A DNA stretch of 5,428 bases from the NCBI GenBank assembly GCA_001800185.1, contig MGUX01000166.1, positions 1-5,428 on the forward strand. The letters run 5' to 3'. Positions 5,005 through 5,428 of the stretch are shown here, piece after piece (position 1 is the stretch's first letter; every line of letters starts with the position of its first letter). This stretch comes from Elusimicrobia bacterium RIFCSPLOWO2_12_FULL_59_9 (GTDB lineage: Bacteria > Elusimicrobiota > Elusimicrobia > O2-12-FULL-59-9). The position numbers and the translations under genes are program-made. The notes under the pieces were generated by a model. The model saw only the letters and a list, made by a program, of their open reading frames with translations. It was not told where the DNA came from and searched no databases.

Positions 5005-5428
5005 ATGCAAGACATTATTGAGCTCGTGTCGACCGAGGGCTTTGCGCAAAAGCCTCGCAGCGAGCCATCGCCGCCCGGCTCCTCCGATGCGCTGATCCTG
5101 GACGCCTATTCCCAGGCGGTGGCGGCGGCCGCGGAAAGAGTGAGCGCCTCCGTCGTCAACATCGGCGTGCGCCATCGCCGGCAAACACCCTGGGGGCCTG
5201 AGGAGTCCGGCGGCAGCGGGTCGGGGTTCATCTTCACCTCCAACGGCTATATCCTCACCAACAGCCACGTTGTTCATGGCGCGTCGAAGATGGACGTCGC
5301 TTTGGCCGATGGCCGGCGCTTCGACGCCGAACTCGTGGGCAGCGATCCACATACCGACCTCGCCGTCATCCGCATCCACGCGGAGAATCTGGCGGCGGCG
5401 ACTCTCGGCGACTCGCAGTCTCTGCGGC
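5005..5428 (+). CDS. HtrA/DegP-like trypsin-fold serine protease, 3'-truncated by the window, no signal peptide
   Basis: The first 141 residues are visible and the gene runs off the window. After a polar N-terminal tail (residues 1-27) comes the helix LDAYSQAVAAAAERVSASVV (32-51), then the S1C protease fold: GGSGSGFIF (69-77), catalytic His H88 in TNSHVVHG, and catalytic Asp D118 in HTDLAVI. The catalytic Ser (usually GNSGGP) and any PDZ domains lie beyond the edge. HtrA proteases degrade or refold damaged proteins, usually in the periplasm. Here there is no hydrophobic segment in the first 30 residues, and an in-frame TAA just upstream rules out a longer start, so the protein appears cytoplasmic or leaves by another route. 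Related signal-less S1C proteins exist. It lies downstream of marR but behind a terminator, so it is probably a separate transcript. The family is secure; activity and location are not. Confidence 0.9.
   Translation, partial: MQDIIELVSTEGFAQKPRSEPSPPGSSDALILDAYSQAVAAAAERVSASVVNIGVRHRRQTPWGPEESGGSGSGFIFTSNGYILTNSHVVHGASKMDVALADGRRFDAELVGSDPHTDLAVIRIHAENLAAATLGDSQSLR

Overview
The window is GC-rich bacterial chromosome, densely packed, with seven protein genes and no RNA gene, insertion sequence, CRISPR array or long repeat that I can see. The order is: the 3' part of a DUF4143-type AAA ATPase (+), a Bcp/PrxQ peroxiredoxin (+), a two-domain nuclease with a Cas4/RecB-like iron-sulphur part and a DUF2779 part (-), a small exported HExxH metallopeptidase (+), a PaaI-type hotdog thioesterase (-), a MarR-family regulator (+), and the 5' part of an HtrA-like serine protease (+). 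No gene-free stretch exceeds about 140 bases. The taxon cannot be fixed from this sequence. The mixture of common bacterial families with leaderless starts would fit a GC-rich, poorly sampled lineage, but that is a guess.

Region 1-1297 holds two same-strand genes 46 bases apart. The second has its own strong promoter, so they need not be an operon. The peroxiredoxin then runs tail-to-tail into the nuclease, and the two stop codons overlap by 4 bases. Region 2793-2835 is a divergent start region between the nuclease and the exported metallopeptidase, where two -10 hexamers lie back-to-back. Region 3768-3822 separates the convergent metallopeptidase and thioesterase genes and holds a strong stem-loop without a U-tract. 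Region 4315-4449 is a second divergent start region, between the thioesterase and marR. It contains a near-consensus extended -10 promoter for marR. The marR gene ends in an intrinsic terminator that overlaps its last codons, and the HtrA-like gene follows with its own leader and a classical Shine-Dalgarno sequence.

The most notable feature is how genes start. At three genes (peroxiredoxin, metallopeptidase, thioesterase) a good -10 hexamer ends only 6-7 bases before the ATG, which predicts leaderless transcripts. marR has a short AU-rich leader without a Shine-Dalgarno sequence. Only the HtrA-like gene has a strong AAGGAGG. The second point of interest is the nuclease, which carries two complete sets of apparent catalytic motifs plus four cysteines. 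The third is the secreted HExxH protein opposite it, whose family I do not recognise.

Functionally the genes do not form one pathway. Peroxiredoxin and HtrA-like protease are stress and quality-control proteins. The thioesterase and the divergent MarR regulator are a plausible regulator-target pair, which is inference from position only.
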